A DNA stretch of 21,327 bases, taken from contig NZ_CALBSN010000159.1 in the NCBI RefSeq assembly GCF_937967675.1, positions 1 through 21,327 on the forward strand, read 5' to 3'. Below are positions 5,825 through 12,820 of the stretch, piece by piece. The position numbers were made by a program, and so were the translations under genes. Each line of letters starts with the position of its first letter. Position 1 is the stretch's first letter. The notes beneath the pieces are model-generated. The model had not been told where the DNA came from. It saw only the letters and a list, made by a program, of their open reading frames with translations, and ran no database searches. This stretch comes from an uncultured Flavobacterium sp. (GTDB lineage Bacteria > Bacteroidota > Bacteroidia > Flavobacteriales > Flavobacteriaceae).

Positions 5825-7073
5825 AAAAGACCCATTTTCATCTTTACGAATACCCGAATTTCGCTGGTTTTTAGCCATGCGATTGTTTATTGTATTGGCC
5901 TGGTCGATGCAATTTGTATTGATTGAGTGGGAAGTGTATCGTATCACGAAAGACCCGCTATCATTGGGATTAATTGGTTTAATGGAAATCATTCCTGCAA
6001 TAAGTATGGCGTTGTTTGCTGGACATATTGTAGATCAAAATGAAAAGAAAGGTTTGCTAATCAAATGTTTTTCTGGATTAGCAACAATCAGTGCTTTGAT
6101 GTGTTTGTTAGTGCATCCGAATTTTATCAATTCTTTTTCAAAAAATACTATTTTGTACGGAATTTACGCTCTAGTTTTTGTAGGCGGAATCATTCGTGCG
6201 TTTTTAATTCCGTCGGTTTTTAGTTTGTTAGGATTGATTATTCCCAAAAAAGAACAACCTAATGCGGCGACATGGAGTAGTTCTACTTGGCAAGTTGCGG
6301 CTGTAATTGGTCCAGCATTGGCGGGATTCGCTATTGGTTGGGTTGGTGCGTTTTGGTCGTTGGTTTTTGTAGTTTTTTGTGTGATTATGGCTTTAATCGT
6401 ATTGACACAAATTGAAAGAAAACCGATTTTAAATCCAAAAATAGGCGAACCCATTTTTAAAAGTTTGAAAGAAGGGTTGTCTTTTGTCATTAGTTCAAAG
6501 CCAATTTTAAATGCAATTTCTTTAGATATGTTTGCGGTTTTGTTTGGTGGAGCCGTTGCTTTATTACCCATTTTTGCACAAGATATATTAAAAGTCGGTT
6601 CGGAAGGTTTTGGAATTTTAAGAGCTGCTCCAGCTATCGGTGGCTTAATTACTATGTTGATTTCAACTTCAATCCCGTTACATCAAAAAGCGGGTAAAAA
6701 GTTATTGTTAGCTGTTTTTGGATTTGGAGTTTGTATTATTGTTTTCGGATTATCGACTAACTTTTGGTTATCTGTAGTAGCTTTATTTTTAAGTGGCGTT
6801 ACGGATGGAATTTCAGTAGTTATTCGTCAAACGATTCTTCAAATTTACACACCTGATCACATGCGTGGACGCGTTTCTTCTGTGAATTCAATTTTCGTAG
6901 GTTCTTCAAATGAATTAGGTGCTTTTGAAAGTGGATTGGCTTCCAAAATTATGGGAGTAGTTCCAGCTGTTGTTTTTGGTGGCATGATGACTTTAGGAAT
7001 TGTGGGAGTTACTGCTGTAGCCTCACCAAAATTCAGAGAATTGGATATCGAAAAAGATTTGGAAACGATTTAA
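5817..7073 (+). CDS. MFS transporter (EntS/MFS_3-like exporter family)
   Basis: A major facilitator protein of 418 aa with about 12 hydrophobic segments along the whole length, so an inner-membrane transporter. The start MAKKDPFSSLRIPEFRWFL and the conserved loop AGHIVDQNEKKGLL (near 68) match MFS exporters related to the enterobactin exporter EntS. So does the second-half loop YTPDHMRGRVSSVNSIFVGSS. The substrate cannot be told from sequence. ATG at 5817 overlaps recJ by 8 bases; an in-frame ATG at 5808 is the alternative. The stop TAA (7071-7073) interlocks with the lpxH stop on the other strand. No siderophore genes are nearby, so a siderophore role is not supported. Confidence 0.88.
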   Translation: MAKKDPFSSLRIPEFRWFLAMRLFIVLAWSMQFVLIEWEVYRITKDPLSLGLIGLMEIIPAISMALFAGHIVDQNEKKGLLIKCFSGLATISALMCLLVHPNFINSFSKNTILYGIYALVFVGGIIRAFLIPSVFSLLGLIIPKKEQPNAATWSSSTWQVAAVIGPALAGFAIGWVGAFWSLVFVVFCVIMALIVLTQIERKPILNPKIGEPIFKSLKEGLSFVISSKPILNAISLDMFAVLFGGAVALLPIFAQDILKVGSEGFGILRAAPAIGGLITMLISTSIPLHQKAGKKLLLAVFGFGVCIIVFGLSTNFWLSVVALFLSGVTDGISVVIRQTILQIYTPDHMRGRVSSVNSIFVGSSNELGAFESGLASKIMGVVPAVVFGGMMTLGIVGVTAVASPKFRELDIEKDLETI

Positions 7074-7843
7074 TTTTTAAATTCTTTTAATTCCATTTTT
7101 TCGCCATCAAAAACGCCATAGGTGAAATACCCAATCCAATCGCCTAAGTTGATGTATTTCGAATTTTCGGTTAATTCAATTTCTAAAGGTAAATGACGGT
7201 GGCCAAAAACAAAGTAATTGTACTCTTTAGTTTCTAACTTTCGTTTACAATATTGAACCAACCATTCATTATCTTCTCCTAAATATTTTACATCTTCTAC
7301 GCCTGAAATCAGTTTGTTTTTTACGGATAAATATTGGGCTAATTTCACACCAATATCAGGGTGTAGCCAACGAAACAGCCATTTTGAAAACGGATTGGTG
7401 AAGACTTTTTTCATTCGTTTGTAACCCATATCACCTGGTCCTTTTCCATCGCCGTGACCAATTAAGAATGTTTTTCCGTTAAATGTGAATTCTTGATTAT
7501 CGTGATAAACAGGTATGTTTAACTCTTTTTGAAAATAATCACTCATCCATAAGTCGTGATTCCCAACGAAGAAATAAATTGGAATACCAGAGTCTTTAAT
7601 TTCGGCTAATTTCCCCAAAACTCTAACGAATCCTTTTGGGACAACGGTTTTGTATTCAAACCAAAAATCGAATAAATCGCCAAGTAAAAAGATAGCATCT
7701 GCATCTTGCTTAACTACATCTAACCATTGAATGAATTTTTGTTCTCTTGGAAAACTTAATTCTGGTGTTGGAGCGCCAAAGTGTTGATCGGAGGCGAAGT
7801 AGATTTTTCTTGTTGCTTTCAATTTTTCGAATAGTTTTAACAA
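7070..7843 (-). CDS. lpxH: UDP-2,3-diacylglucosamine diphosphatase (LpxH-like metallophosphoesterase)
   Basis: LpxH removes UMP from UDP-2,3-diacylglucosamine in lipid A synthesis at the inner-membrane face. The full metallophosphoesterase set is present: SDQHFG (D19, H21), GDLFDFW, GNHD, GHGD and GHRH with LGDW. The 257-aa length fits LpxH and its relatives. No ATG is usable. The first candidate is TTG at 7843; a second TTG at 7822 would give 250 aa. A TAnnTTTG motif (TATTTTTG) at 7848-7841 would favour the shorter form if it is active. The gene lies 13 bases after the FtsX-type gene in the rbfA operon, and converges on the MFS gene. Confidence 0.88.
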   Translation of the reverse strand: MLKLFEKLKATRKIYFASDQHFGAPTPELSFPREQKFIQWLDVVKQDADAIFLLGDLFDFWFEYKTVVPKGFVRVLGKLAEIKDSGIPIYFFVGNHDLWMSDYFQKELNIPVYHDNQEFTFNGKTFLIGHGDGKGPGDMGYKRMKKVFTNPFSKWLFRWLHPDIGVKLAQYLSVKNKLISGVEDVKYLGEDNEWLVQYCKRKLETKEYNYFVFGHRHLPLEIELTENSKYINLGDWIGYFTYGVFDGEKMELKEFKN

Positions 7844-7856
7844 AAATACATAAAAA

Positions 7857-9056
7857 TTACGAAAGAATTTTTTTATTCACCGTTCCAGAGGCAATCCAAG
7901 AAGATATTATACCTAAAATAGCTATTGTCATAATAACAATTAAGATGTTTTGCCATTCAAAAAGAACAGGATAAGGCATGCTAGGTGTAATCATAATAAA
8001 AGCAAAGTGTTGCTGAAGTAAAATTATAGCAATTGCTAATGATAACCCTAATATTAATCCAAATATGGTGATGAGAATTCCTTGTGTAAAAAAAATGGAA
8101 CGGATTGAAGTCTGAGTTAGCCCTAAGTTGAATAAGGTTTTAAGATTTTCTCTTTTATCAATTATAATCATTACGATAGCTCCAGCTAAACAAAATAATG
8201 TTAGAATTACAACTAATGTGCTAAATAAATAAATGAACAGATTTTCAGATTGAAGCATCTTGTAAAGTGAATCGTTTAGCTGAGTTCTGTTTTTTATTTT
8301 TATAGAATTACCAAAAATAGAGTTAAGTTCTTCTCTGGCTTTATTTTCGTCAGAATTAGGTTTTAATTTGATTTCAAGATTTGTAATCTCGTTATTTTTC
8401 ATAGTTAAAAAATGTTGGGCTAGTCCAATAGAACAAAAAACATATTTACCATCTAATTCTTCATTGATAGAGTAAATACCAGAGGGAAATAGTAAAGTTT
8501 TATTAAAAGCTTCGCTTGGATTTTCAATATCTCCTTTTCCAGGTTTTGGGACGTAGGCTTCAAGTGCATTATTATAGTCAAATAAACCTAAACCTAATTT
8601 TCTGCTTATATCAGCACCAATAACTACATTTTCAGAATTATTTTCAAACCATTCTCCTGCATATAAATGCTTATTGAAATCTGTTACTTTTACAAACTGA
8701 TTATCAACACCTTTAATATGTGCTACTAACTCTTTGTTGTCGTACATAAAGTAAACACGTTCTTCAATTATTTTGGAAAAAGAAGCAATGTATTTGCTTT
8801 TATGTAATAATTCTTCTTGTTTATGATTTACAGAAAAAGTTTTGCCTGAATTAGTTTCTACTCGTAAATCAGGATTAGAAATATTTGCAAAGTTTAAGCT
8901 AAATTCTTTTAATCCGCTAAAAACAGATAAAAATACAAATAAGGCCATAGTGCTTGCAATGATGCCTACTGAAGCAATACCTGTTATGATATTGATTGCT
9001 TTGTTTTTACTAAAACTTATAGCATAACGCTTAGCTATGTAGAAGGAAAGTTTCAA
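7857..9056 (-). CDS. FtsX/LolE-family ABC transporter permease
   Basis: A 399-residue permease with LolC/LolE topology. TM1 is at about 22-48 (IITGIASVGIIASTMALFVF), followed by a large periplasmic domain (about 50-265). Three further helices lie near 272-300, 318-345 and 367-392. LolC/E proteins extract lipoproteins for delivery to the outer membrane together with the ATPase LolD, and the neighbouring lpxH fits envelope biogenesis. No ATPase gene is adjacent, as is common for this family in Bacteroidota. The start is TTG (9056-9054), one base after the rbfA stop. No ATG is available before TM1, so the TTG is required, and translation is probably coupled to rbfA. Confidence 0.85.
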   Translation of the reverse strand: MKLSFYIAKRYAISFSKNKAINIITGIASVGIIASTMALFVFLSVFSGLKEFSLNFANISNPDLRVETNSGKTFSVNHKQEELLHKSKYIASFSKIIEERVYFMYDNKELVAHIKGVDNQFVKVTDFNKHLYAGEWFENNSENVVIGADISRKLGLGLFDYNNALEAYVPKPGKGDIENPSEAFNKTLLFPSGIYSINEELDGKYVFCSIGLAQHFLTMKNNEITNLEIKLKPNSDENKAREELNSIFGNSIKIKNRTQLNDSLYKMLQSENLFIYLFSTLVVILTLFCLAGAIVMIIIDKRENLKTLFNLGLTQTSIRSIFFTQGILITIFGLILGLSLAIAIILLQQHFAFIMITPSMPYPVLFEWQNILIVIMTIAILGIISSWIASGTVNKKILS

Positions 9057-9057
9057 T

Positions 9058-9450
9058 TTATGATTTCTTTCTTTTGTCTAATAAATCTCTGTTTTCAATA
9101 GGATTCTCTTCTCCAGACAAAGCCTTGTCGATTTTTTCAATATAATCTAAACTATCGTCGATATAGAAAATTAAACTAGGAACTTTACGTAATTGATTTT
9201 TTACACGTTGTGCTAAATCGTGTTTGATAAGCGGAGAGTTACTTTTAATAGCAGCTAAAATTTCGGAAGCTTTTTCTGTTGGGAAAATACTCAAATGTAT
9301 TTTTGCAATGGACAAATCTGAGGTTACATTCACTTTTGAAACCGAAATTACTAAATTATTGATGTTATTTTTACGGATTTCACCTTGTAAAATTGATACT
9401 AAATCATTTTGTAAAAGTGCTCCTATTTTTTTTTGTCTATTTGTTTCCAT
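9058..9450 (-). CDS. rbfA: Ribosome-binding factor A
   Basis: RbfA binds the 30S subunit late in assembly and helps process the 5' end of 16S rRNA. METNRQKKIGALLQNDL at the N-terminus, with the later VNVTSDLSIAKIHLSIFP and the near-C-terminal LRKVPSLIFYIDDSLDY, match the KH-like RbfA fold. The product is 130 aa from ATG 9450. A longer reading from 9552 would add residues translated from promoter DNA and is rejected, because TATTTTTG lies immediately upstream of 9450. It leads the rbfA - permease - lpxH transcription unit. Confidence 0.95.
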   Translation of the reverse strand: METNRQKKIGALLQNDLVSILQGEIRKNNINNLVISVSKVNVTSDLSIAKIHLSIFPTEKASEILAAIKSNSPLIKHDLAQRVKNQLRKVPSLIFYIDDSLDYIEKIDKALSGEENPIENRDLLDKRKKS

Positions 9451-9454
9451 GCTG

Positions 9455-9462
9455 CAAAAATA
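9455..9462 (-). promoter_or_regulatory. -7 element for the rbfA operon
   Basis: The minus strand reads TATTTTTG, a perfect TAnnTTTG match, only 4 bases before the rbfA ATG. A TTG sits 16 bases upstream of the motif. The message would be nearly leaderless. Confidence 0.55.
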
Positions 9463-9507
9463 CAAAAAAATTAACAAGCAAAATTTCTTTAACTCTTCAT
9501 AAAGATA

Positions 9508-9542
9508 TTGGCTAGTCTCAGTAACAATTTTTGTTAACTTTG
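9508..9542 (+). promoter_or_regulatory. Promoter for methylmalonyl-CoA epimerase gene
   Basis: TTG (9508-9510), a 24-base spacer and TAACTTTG (9535-9542), 22 bases before the ATG at 9565. The -7 motif is a perfect match and the spacing is slightly long. It is divergent from the rbfA promoter. Confidence 0.5.
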
Positions 9543-9564
9543 TTCCAATCAAAATTAAATATTA

Positions 9565-9966
9565 ATGAGAAAAATAGAGCATATAGGTATTGCGGTAAGA
9601 AACTTAAAGGATTCAAATCTGCTTTTTGAGAAATTATTTGGTAATCCACCTTATAAGGAAGAGGAAGTGGCAAGTGAGGGTGTAAAAACTTCTTTTTTTA
9701 AGAATGGACCAAATAAGATCGAATTGTTAGAAGCAACAAATTCCGAAAGTCCAATAGCTAAATTTTTAGAAAAAAAAGGAGAAGGGATTCATCATATTGC
9801 TTTCGATGTCGAAAATATTTTAGAAGAAATCTCCCGTCTTAAACAAGAGGGTTTTGTTGTTTTGAATGAAATTCCAAAGAAAGGTGCTGACAATAAATTG
9901 GTTGCGTTTCTTCATCCAAAGGGTACAAATGGGGTTTTGATAGAGCTATGTCAAGAAATTAAATAA
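9565..9966 (+). CDS. mce: Methylmalonyl-CoA epimerase
   Basis: Interconverts (R)- and (S)-methylmalonyl-CoA, linking propionyl-CoA and succinyl-CoA metabolism. The vicinal-oxygen-chelate fold is clear: the N-terminal IEHIGIAVRNL supplies a metal histidine (H6). Next come NKIELLEATN, then GEGIHHIAFDVENI with the second histidine. C-terminal HPKGTNGVLIELCQ supplies the last glutamate. At 133 aa it is a full-length single-subunit epimerase. It sits between the divergent rbfA operon and a tRNA gene; the mutase partner is not in the window. Confidence 0.93.
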   Translation: MRKIEHIGIAVRNLKDSNLLFEKLFGNPPYKEEEVASEGVKTSFFKNGPNKIELLEATNSESPIAKFLEKKGEGIHHIAFDVENILEEISRLKQEGFVVLNEIPKKGADNKLVAFLHPKGTNGVLIELCQEIK

Positions 9967-9980
9967 AGTTGCAAAAAAGA

Positions 9981-10012
9981 TTTGCGTTCCATAAAAAATA
10001 GTCTTAATATTG
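9981..10012 (+). promoter_or_regulatory. Promoter for the tRNA gene
   Basis: TTTG (9981-9984), a 20-base spacer and TAATATTG (10005-10012, one mismatch to TAnnTTTG), with the tRNA starting 13 bases later. Spacing and position are what a Bacteroidota stable-RNA promoter should show. Confidence 0.6.
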
Positions 10013-10025
10013 CAGCTTTAATATT

Positions 10026-10099
10026 GGTCCTATAGCTCAGTTGGTTAGAGCACCTGACTCATAATCAGGTGGTCCCTGGTTCGAGCCCAGGTGGGACCA
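10026..10099 (+). tRNA. tRNA with CAT anticodon, probably tRNA-Ile2 (k2CAU); tRNA-Met alternative
   Basis: A 74-base cloverleaf without encoded CCA. The acceptor GGTCCTA pairs with TGGGACC (10092-10098) and the discriminator is A. The D arm is AGCTCAGTTGGTTAGAGC. The anticodon stem-loop is CCTGA-CTCATAA-TCAGG with CAT at 10060-10062, and the T arm is CCTGG-TTCGAGC-CCAGG. The initiator type is unlikely because position 1 pairs and the anticodon stem lacks three GC pairs at its base. In E. coli the lysidine synthetase TilS selects tRNA-Ile2 over elongator Met by C4-G69 and C5-G68. Both pairs are present here, so I favour Ile2; whether the rule holds in this phylum is inference. Confidence 0.93.
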
Positions 10100-10103
10100 C
10101 TTA

Positions 10104-10129
10104 AAAAAATCATTTCAGATTGGTTTTTT
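10104..10129 (+). terminator. Possible terminator after the tRNA
   Basis: AAAAAATCA (10104-10112) can pair with TGGTTTTTT (10121-10129) with one GU pair around an 8-base loop. It is A/U-rich and therefore weak, but it ends in a U run 30 bases past the tRNA. Confidence 0.4.
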
Positions 10130-10234
10130 AGTTTTTTGAAAATAGCTTGTTAAGTATAACAAAAAAATATCCGTCGTTTAATAAACTAGTTTGTTGCAGT
10201 TAACAAATTATTAAGGATTACTCTTTAGTTAGTG

Positions 10235-10260
10235 ATGTATATACATAGATTATACTTTTG
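10235..10260 (+). promoter_or_regulatory. Promoter with a 12-bp palindrome, upstream of the small proline-rich protein
   Basis: TACTTTTG (10253-10260) is a perfect -7 motif, 18 bases before the ATG at 10279. ATGTATATACAT (10235-10246), a perfect 12-bp palindrome, lies just upstream between the -33 and -7 regions, where a repressor or activator could bind. The -33 element itself is poor (TTTAG), which would fit dependence on an activator. Confidence 0.45.
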
Positions 10261-10278
10261 CCCCCAATTAGAATAAAT

Positions 10279-10479
10279 ATGAATAAAATTATAGTGATTA
10301 TTGTAGTACTTTTTGGTATTCATAGTATTTTTGCTGCAGGAACTAATCCTCCTCCTCCTACACCGCCACCTCCTCCAGGGTTGCCACTAGATAGTATGGC
10401 TATAATACTTTTTTTTCTAGCATTGGTTTTAGGATTCTATTCTTTGAAAAAATATATTTTTATAAAAAAAGGCTCTTAA
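10279..10479 (+). CDS. Small secreted proline-rich protein with PID-CTERM-like sorting tail
   Basis: A 66-residue product with three parts. Residues 1-20 are a signal peptide (MNKIIVIIVVLFGIHSIFAA). Residues 21-35 are a Gly/Thr/Pro spacer with four and five consecutive prolines. Residues 36-66 read PLD, then a hydrophobic helix (about 39-56), then KKYIFIKKGS. The P-(I/L)-D, helix, basic-tail order is that of the PID-CTERM sorting signals I recall from Flavobacteria, thought to be processed by exosortase-like enzymes such as XrtF. If so, the exported part is only about 15-18 residues. The ATG at 10279 follows a perfect -7 motif, so the TTG at 10258 is rejected. Function unknown. Confidence 0.75.
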   Translation: MNKIIVIIVVLFGIHSIFAAGTNPPPPTPPPPPGLPLDSMAIILFFLALVLGFYSLKKYIFIKKGS

Positions 10480-10493
10480 TTGGAGCCTTTTTT
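10464..10493. terminator. Bidirectional terminator between the small protein gene and ribE
   Basis: GGCTC (10471-10475) and GAGCC (10483-10487) form a stem with a 7-base loop, flanked by an A run and a T run. The structure overlaps the last codons of the plus-strand gene and reaches the stop of the minus-strand ribE, so it can serve both strands. Confidence 0.85.
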
Positions 10494-11082
10494 ATTTTCT
10501 TAAATCATTCAGTCTATTTACATATTTTCCAATTACATCAAATTCTAAATTCACTGTGGTGCCAATTTGGAATCTATTGAAGTTAGTGTGGTCAAAGGTA
10601 TATGGAATAATTGCTACACTAAAAGTATTTAATCCCGAATTTACAACTGTTAAACTCGTCCCGTTAACAGTAATCGAACCTTTTTCAATAGTGATGTTGT
10701 TTAATGATGCGTCATATTCAAAGGTAAAAACCCAACTCCCATTCGCTTCTTTGATGTTGGTACATGTGCCAGTTTGGTCCACATGGCCTTGTACGATGTG
10801 ACCGTCTAATCTGTCACCTAATTTCATCGCACGTTCAAGGTTGACAATGTCTCCTATTTTCCAACTTCCAATTGAAGTTTTATCAATGGTTTCTTTAATT
10901 GCGGTTACAGTGTAATTTTTGTTTTCGATTTTCACTACCGTTAAACAAATGCCATTATGTGCTACGCTCTGATCAATTTTTAATTCATGAGTAATGTCGG
11001 ATTCCACCGTTACATGCAGGTTTTCCTGATCTTTTTCGATTTCTTTTATAATTCCGAGGGTTTCTATAATTCCGGTAAACAT
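10492..11082 (-). CDS. ribE: Riboflavin synthase, alpha subunit
   Basis: Dismutates two 6,7-dimethyl-8-ribityllumazine molecules to riboflavin, the last step of riboflavin synthesis. The N-terminus MFTGIIETLG is diagnostic. Two lumazine-binding repeats are visible, one with SVAHNGICLTVVKI near 40-53 and one with GSITVNGTSLTVVNSG near 133-148. A QGHVDQTG motif lies near 99-106. At 196 aa the length is normal. The start at 11082 is fixed by the MFTGIIE signature; a longer reading to 11142 adds unrelated residues. The gene diverges from pdxA and converges on the small protein gene. Confidence 0.97.
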   Translation of the reverse strand: MFTGIIETLGIIKEIEKDQENLHVTVESDITHELKIDQSVAHNGICLTVVKIENKNYTVTAIKETIDKTSIGSWKIGDIVNLERAMKLGDRLDGHIVQGHVDQTGTCTNIKEANGSWVFTFEYDASLNNITIEKGSITVNGTSLTVVNSGLNTFSVAIIPYTFDHTNFNRFQIGTTVNLEFDVIGKYVNRLNDLRK

Positions 11083-11099
11083 AACTGATTTAATTTTAC

Positions 11100-11107
11100 T
11101 AAATTTG
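11100..11107 (+). promoter_or_regulatory. -7 element for pdxA
   Basis: TAAATTTG is a perfect match 33 bases before the pdxA ATG. It lies next to the minus-strand ribE motif. Confidence 0.45.
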
Positions 11108-11112
11108 CACAT

Positions 11113-11120
11113 CAAAAGTA
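11113..11120 (-). promoter_or_regulatory. -7 element for ribE
   Basis: The minus strand reads TACTTTTG, a perfect match 30 bases before the ribE ATG. Its -33 region would overlap the pdxA start, so ribE and pdxA transcription may interfere. Confidence 0.45.
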
Positions 11121-11140
11121 AGCAATAAATCACATTTGTC

Positions 11141-12190
11141 ATGGTTAAAAAAGCAGAAAATATAATTGTAGGAATTTCGATTGGAGATTTAAATGGTATT
11201 GGAAGCGAAGTTATTTTAAAAACATTTGAAGATACTCGAATGTTGGAATTGTGTACGCCAGTAATTTTTGCAAATGCTAAGATTGTTTCTTTTTTGAGAA
11301 AAGAGCTGAATGTTGATATTGCGATTCATGGAATTGATAAAATTGAGCAATTAGTTGTTGGAAAAATTAACGTACTTAATGTTTGGCGAGAAGGAGTAAA
11401 TCTTGAACTAGGGAAAAACGATGATGTTGTAGGAAGTTATGCCATTAAATCATTTGTTGCCGCAACAAAAGCTTTAAAAGAGGGTTTAGTAGATGTTCTA
11501 GTGACTGCGCCTATTAATAAGTACAATATCCAATCAGAAGATTTTAAATTTCCTGGTCATACCGATTATCTAGATAAAGAATTGGAAGGTGATGCTTTAA
11601 TGTTGATGGTGCATGATGATATACGTGTTGGCTTACTGACTGATCACGTTCCAGTAAATGAAGTGGCAAAACATTTGAATGAAAAATTAATTTCGAGTAA
11701 AATCAAAACGATTATTCAAACGTTAAAACAAGATTTTGAAATCGAAAAACCAAAAGTAGCGGTTTTAGGATTAAATCCACATTCGGGTGATAATGGTGTA
11801 ATTGGTCAAGAAGAGGAAAAAATTATTAAACCAGCTTTGAAAAAATTATTTGAAGCAGGAAATATGGTTTTCGGACCTTTTTCTGCTGACGGGTTTTTTG
11901 GTTCGGCACAATATGAGAAATATGATGCGGTTATTGCAACGTATCACGATCAAGGGTTAATTCCGTTTAAAACATTATCGTTTGGCAACGGAGTAAATTA
12001 TACAGCTGGATTGAATAAAATTAGAACTTCTCCCGATCATGGAACTGCTTATGAAATTGCAGGTAAAGGAGTGGCTAATCACGAGTCATTTAAAGAGGCG
12101 GTTTATTTAGCAATTGATATTTTTAAGAAAAGAAATGACTATCAAGAGCTGATAAAGAACCCTTTAAAAACAAAAGAAAAACAGTTATAA
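11141..12190 (+). CDS. pdxA: 4-hydroxythreonine-4-phosphate dehydrogenase
   Basis: Oxidises 4-phosphohydroxy-L-threonine in the DXP-dependent pathway to pyridoxal phosphate. The N-terminus GISIGDLNGIGSEV and GHTDYLDKELEG (H140) are family motifs. The three metal histidines known from E. coli PdxA appear to be H169 (TDHVPV), H213 (GLNPHSGDNG) and H269 (ATYHDQGLIPFK). The C-terminal GLNKIRTSPDHGTAYEIAGKG is also typical. At 349 aa it is slightly longer than the E. coli protein (329 aa), with a lysine-rich tail. It diverges from ribE and precedes the DUF177-rpmF cluster, which has its own promoter. Confidence 0.97.
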   Translation: MVKKAENIIVGISIGDLNGIGSEVILKTFEDTRMLELCTPVIFANAKIVSFLRKELNVDIAIHGIDKIEQLVVGKINVLNVWREGVNLELGKNDDVVGSYAIKSFVAATKALKEGLVDVLVTAPINKYNIQSEDFKFPGHTDYLDKELEGDALMLMVHDDIRVGLLTDHVPVNEVAKHLNEKLISSKIKTIIQTLKQDFEIEKPKVAVLGLNPHSGDNGVIGQEEEKIIKPALKKLFEAGNMVFGPFSADGFFGSAQYEKYDAVIATYHDQGLIPFKTLSFGNGVNYTAGLNKIRTSPDHGTAYEIAGKGVANHESFKEAVYLAIDIFKKRNDYQELIKNPLKTKEKQL

Positions 12191-12212
12191 ACAAAAAAAT
12201 GTTTACAACTAG

Positions 12213-12259
12213 TTTGAATTTATAAATATTTTATATCTTTGCACACCTTTTAAAAAGGT
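12213..12259 (+). promoter_or_regulatory. Promoter and 15-bp palindrome ahead of the DUF177-rpmF-fabH-acc cluster
   Basis: TTTG (12213-12216), a 17-base spacer and TATCTTTG (12234-12241) form the best-matched promoter in the window. ACCTTTTAAAAAGGT (12245-12259) follows at once, a perfect palindrome around a central A, and the predicted transcript start falls inside it. It could be an operator or a 5' hairpin. Confidence 0.65.
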
Positions 12260-12271
12260 AAAACTGTTGTT

Positions 12272-12811
12272 ATGAACAATTTAAAAGAATATTTAATTCC
12301 ATTCGTGGGATTAAAAATAGGGAAGCATCAGTTTGATTATCAAATAGATAATACGTTCTTTAAAAACTTTGATTACGACGAATTTAATGACGTTTCAGTC
12401 AAAGTTGATATTGTTTTAGAGAAAAAAAGCACCATGCTTGAGCTTGATTTCAAACACAAAGGAACTGTAAATGTGCCTTGTGATGTTTCAGGTGAAGAGT
12501 TTGATTTGCCAATTAAGGGAAAATTAAAACTTTTAGTTAAGTTTGGAGATGCCTTTAATGATGAAAATGAGGAGTTGCTCATTTTGCCTCATGGCGAATT
12601 TCAAGTAAATGTAGCACAGTATATTTATGAGTCGATCATATTATCAGTGCCTTTGCGAAGAATACATCCTGGTGTTAAAGATGGTTCGCTATCTGATGTA
12701 ATTGAAAAATTAGAATCGCTTTCTCCAAAAGAACATAAGAAAGAAGAACAACAAAATAATGATATTGACCCTAGATGGGAGAATTTAAAAAAACTATTAA
12801 CGGATAAATAA
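12272..12811 (+). CDS. DUF177 (YceD-family) protein
   Basis: A 179-aa cytoplasmic protein. The middle part with VPCDVSGEEFDLPIKGKLKLLVKFG (about 68-92) and the acidic NDENEELL stretch match the YceD/DUF177 family. Members are almost always encoded directly upstream of rpmF, as here (9-base gap). YceD is linked to 23S rRNA and large-subunit biogenesis in plants and bacteria, but its biochemistry is not established. A single cysteine replaces the usual CxxC-type pair. The C-terminus is lysine- and glutamate-rich. It leads the cluster running to accC. Confidence 0.9.
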   Translation: MNNLKEYLIPFVGLKIGKHQFDYQIDNTFFKNFDYDEFNDVSVKVDIVLEKKSTMLELDFKHKGTVNVPCDVSGEEFDLPIKGKLKLLVKFGDAFNDENEELLILPHGEFQVNVAQYIYESIILSVPLRRIHPGVKDGSLSDVIEKLESLSPKEHKKEEQQNNDIDPRWENLKKLLTDK

Positions 12812-12820
12812 AATAGAACA

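Noticed and set aside
5817..7073. Siderophore export function for the MFS protein
   Set aside because: The resemblance to EntS is at family level and no siderophore genes are nearby.
9451..9552. 34-residue N-terminal extension of RbfA
   Set aside because: It runs through the TATTTTTG promoter and does not resemble RbfA; METNRQKKIGALL is the family start.
10026..10099. Integration (att) site at the tRNA 3' end
   Set aside because: I see no repeated copy of the tRNA 3' end downstream and no integrase in the window.
10258..10278. TTG start adding seven residues before the small sorting-tail protein
   Set aside because: It overlaps the -7 motif and would spoil the signal peptide.
11083..11142. 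20-residue extension of riboflavin synthase
   Set aside because: MFTGIIE at 11082 is the conserved N-terminus, and the extension overlaps promoter motifs and the pdxA start.
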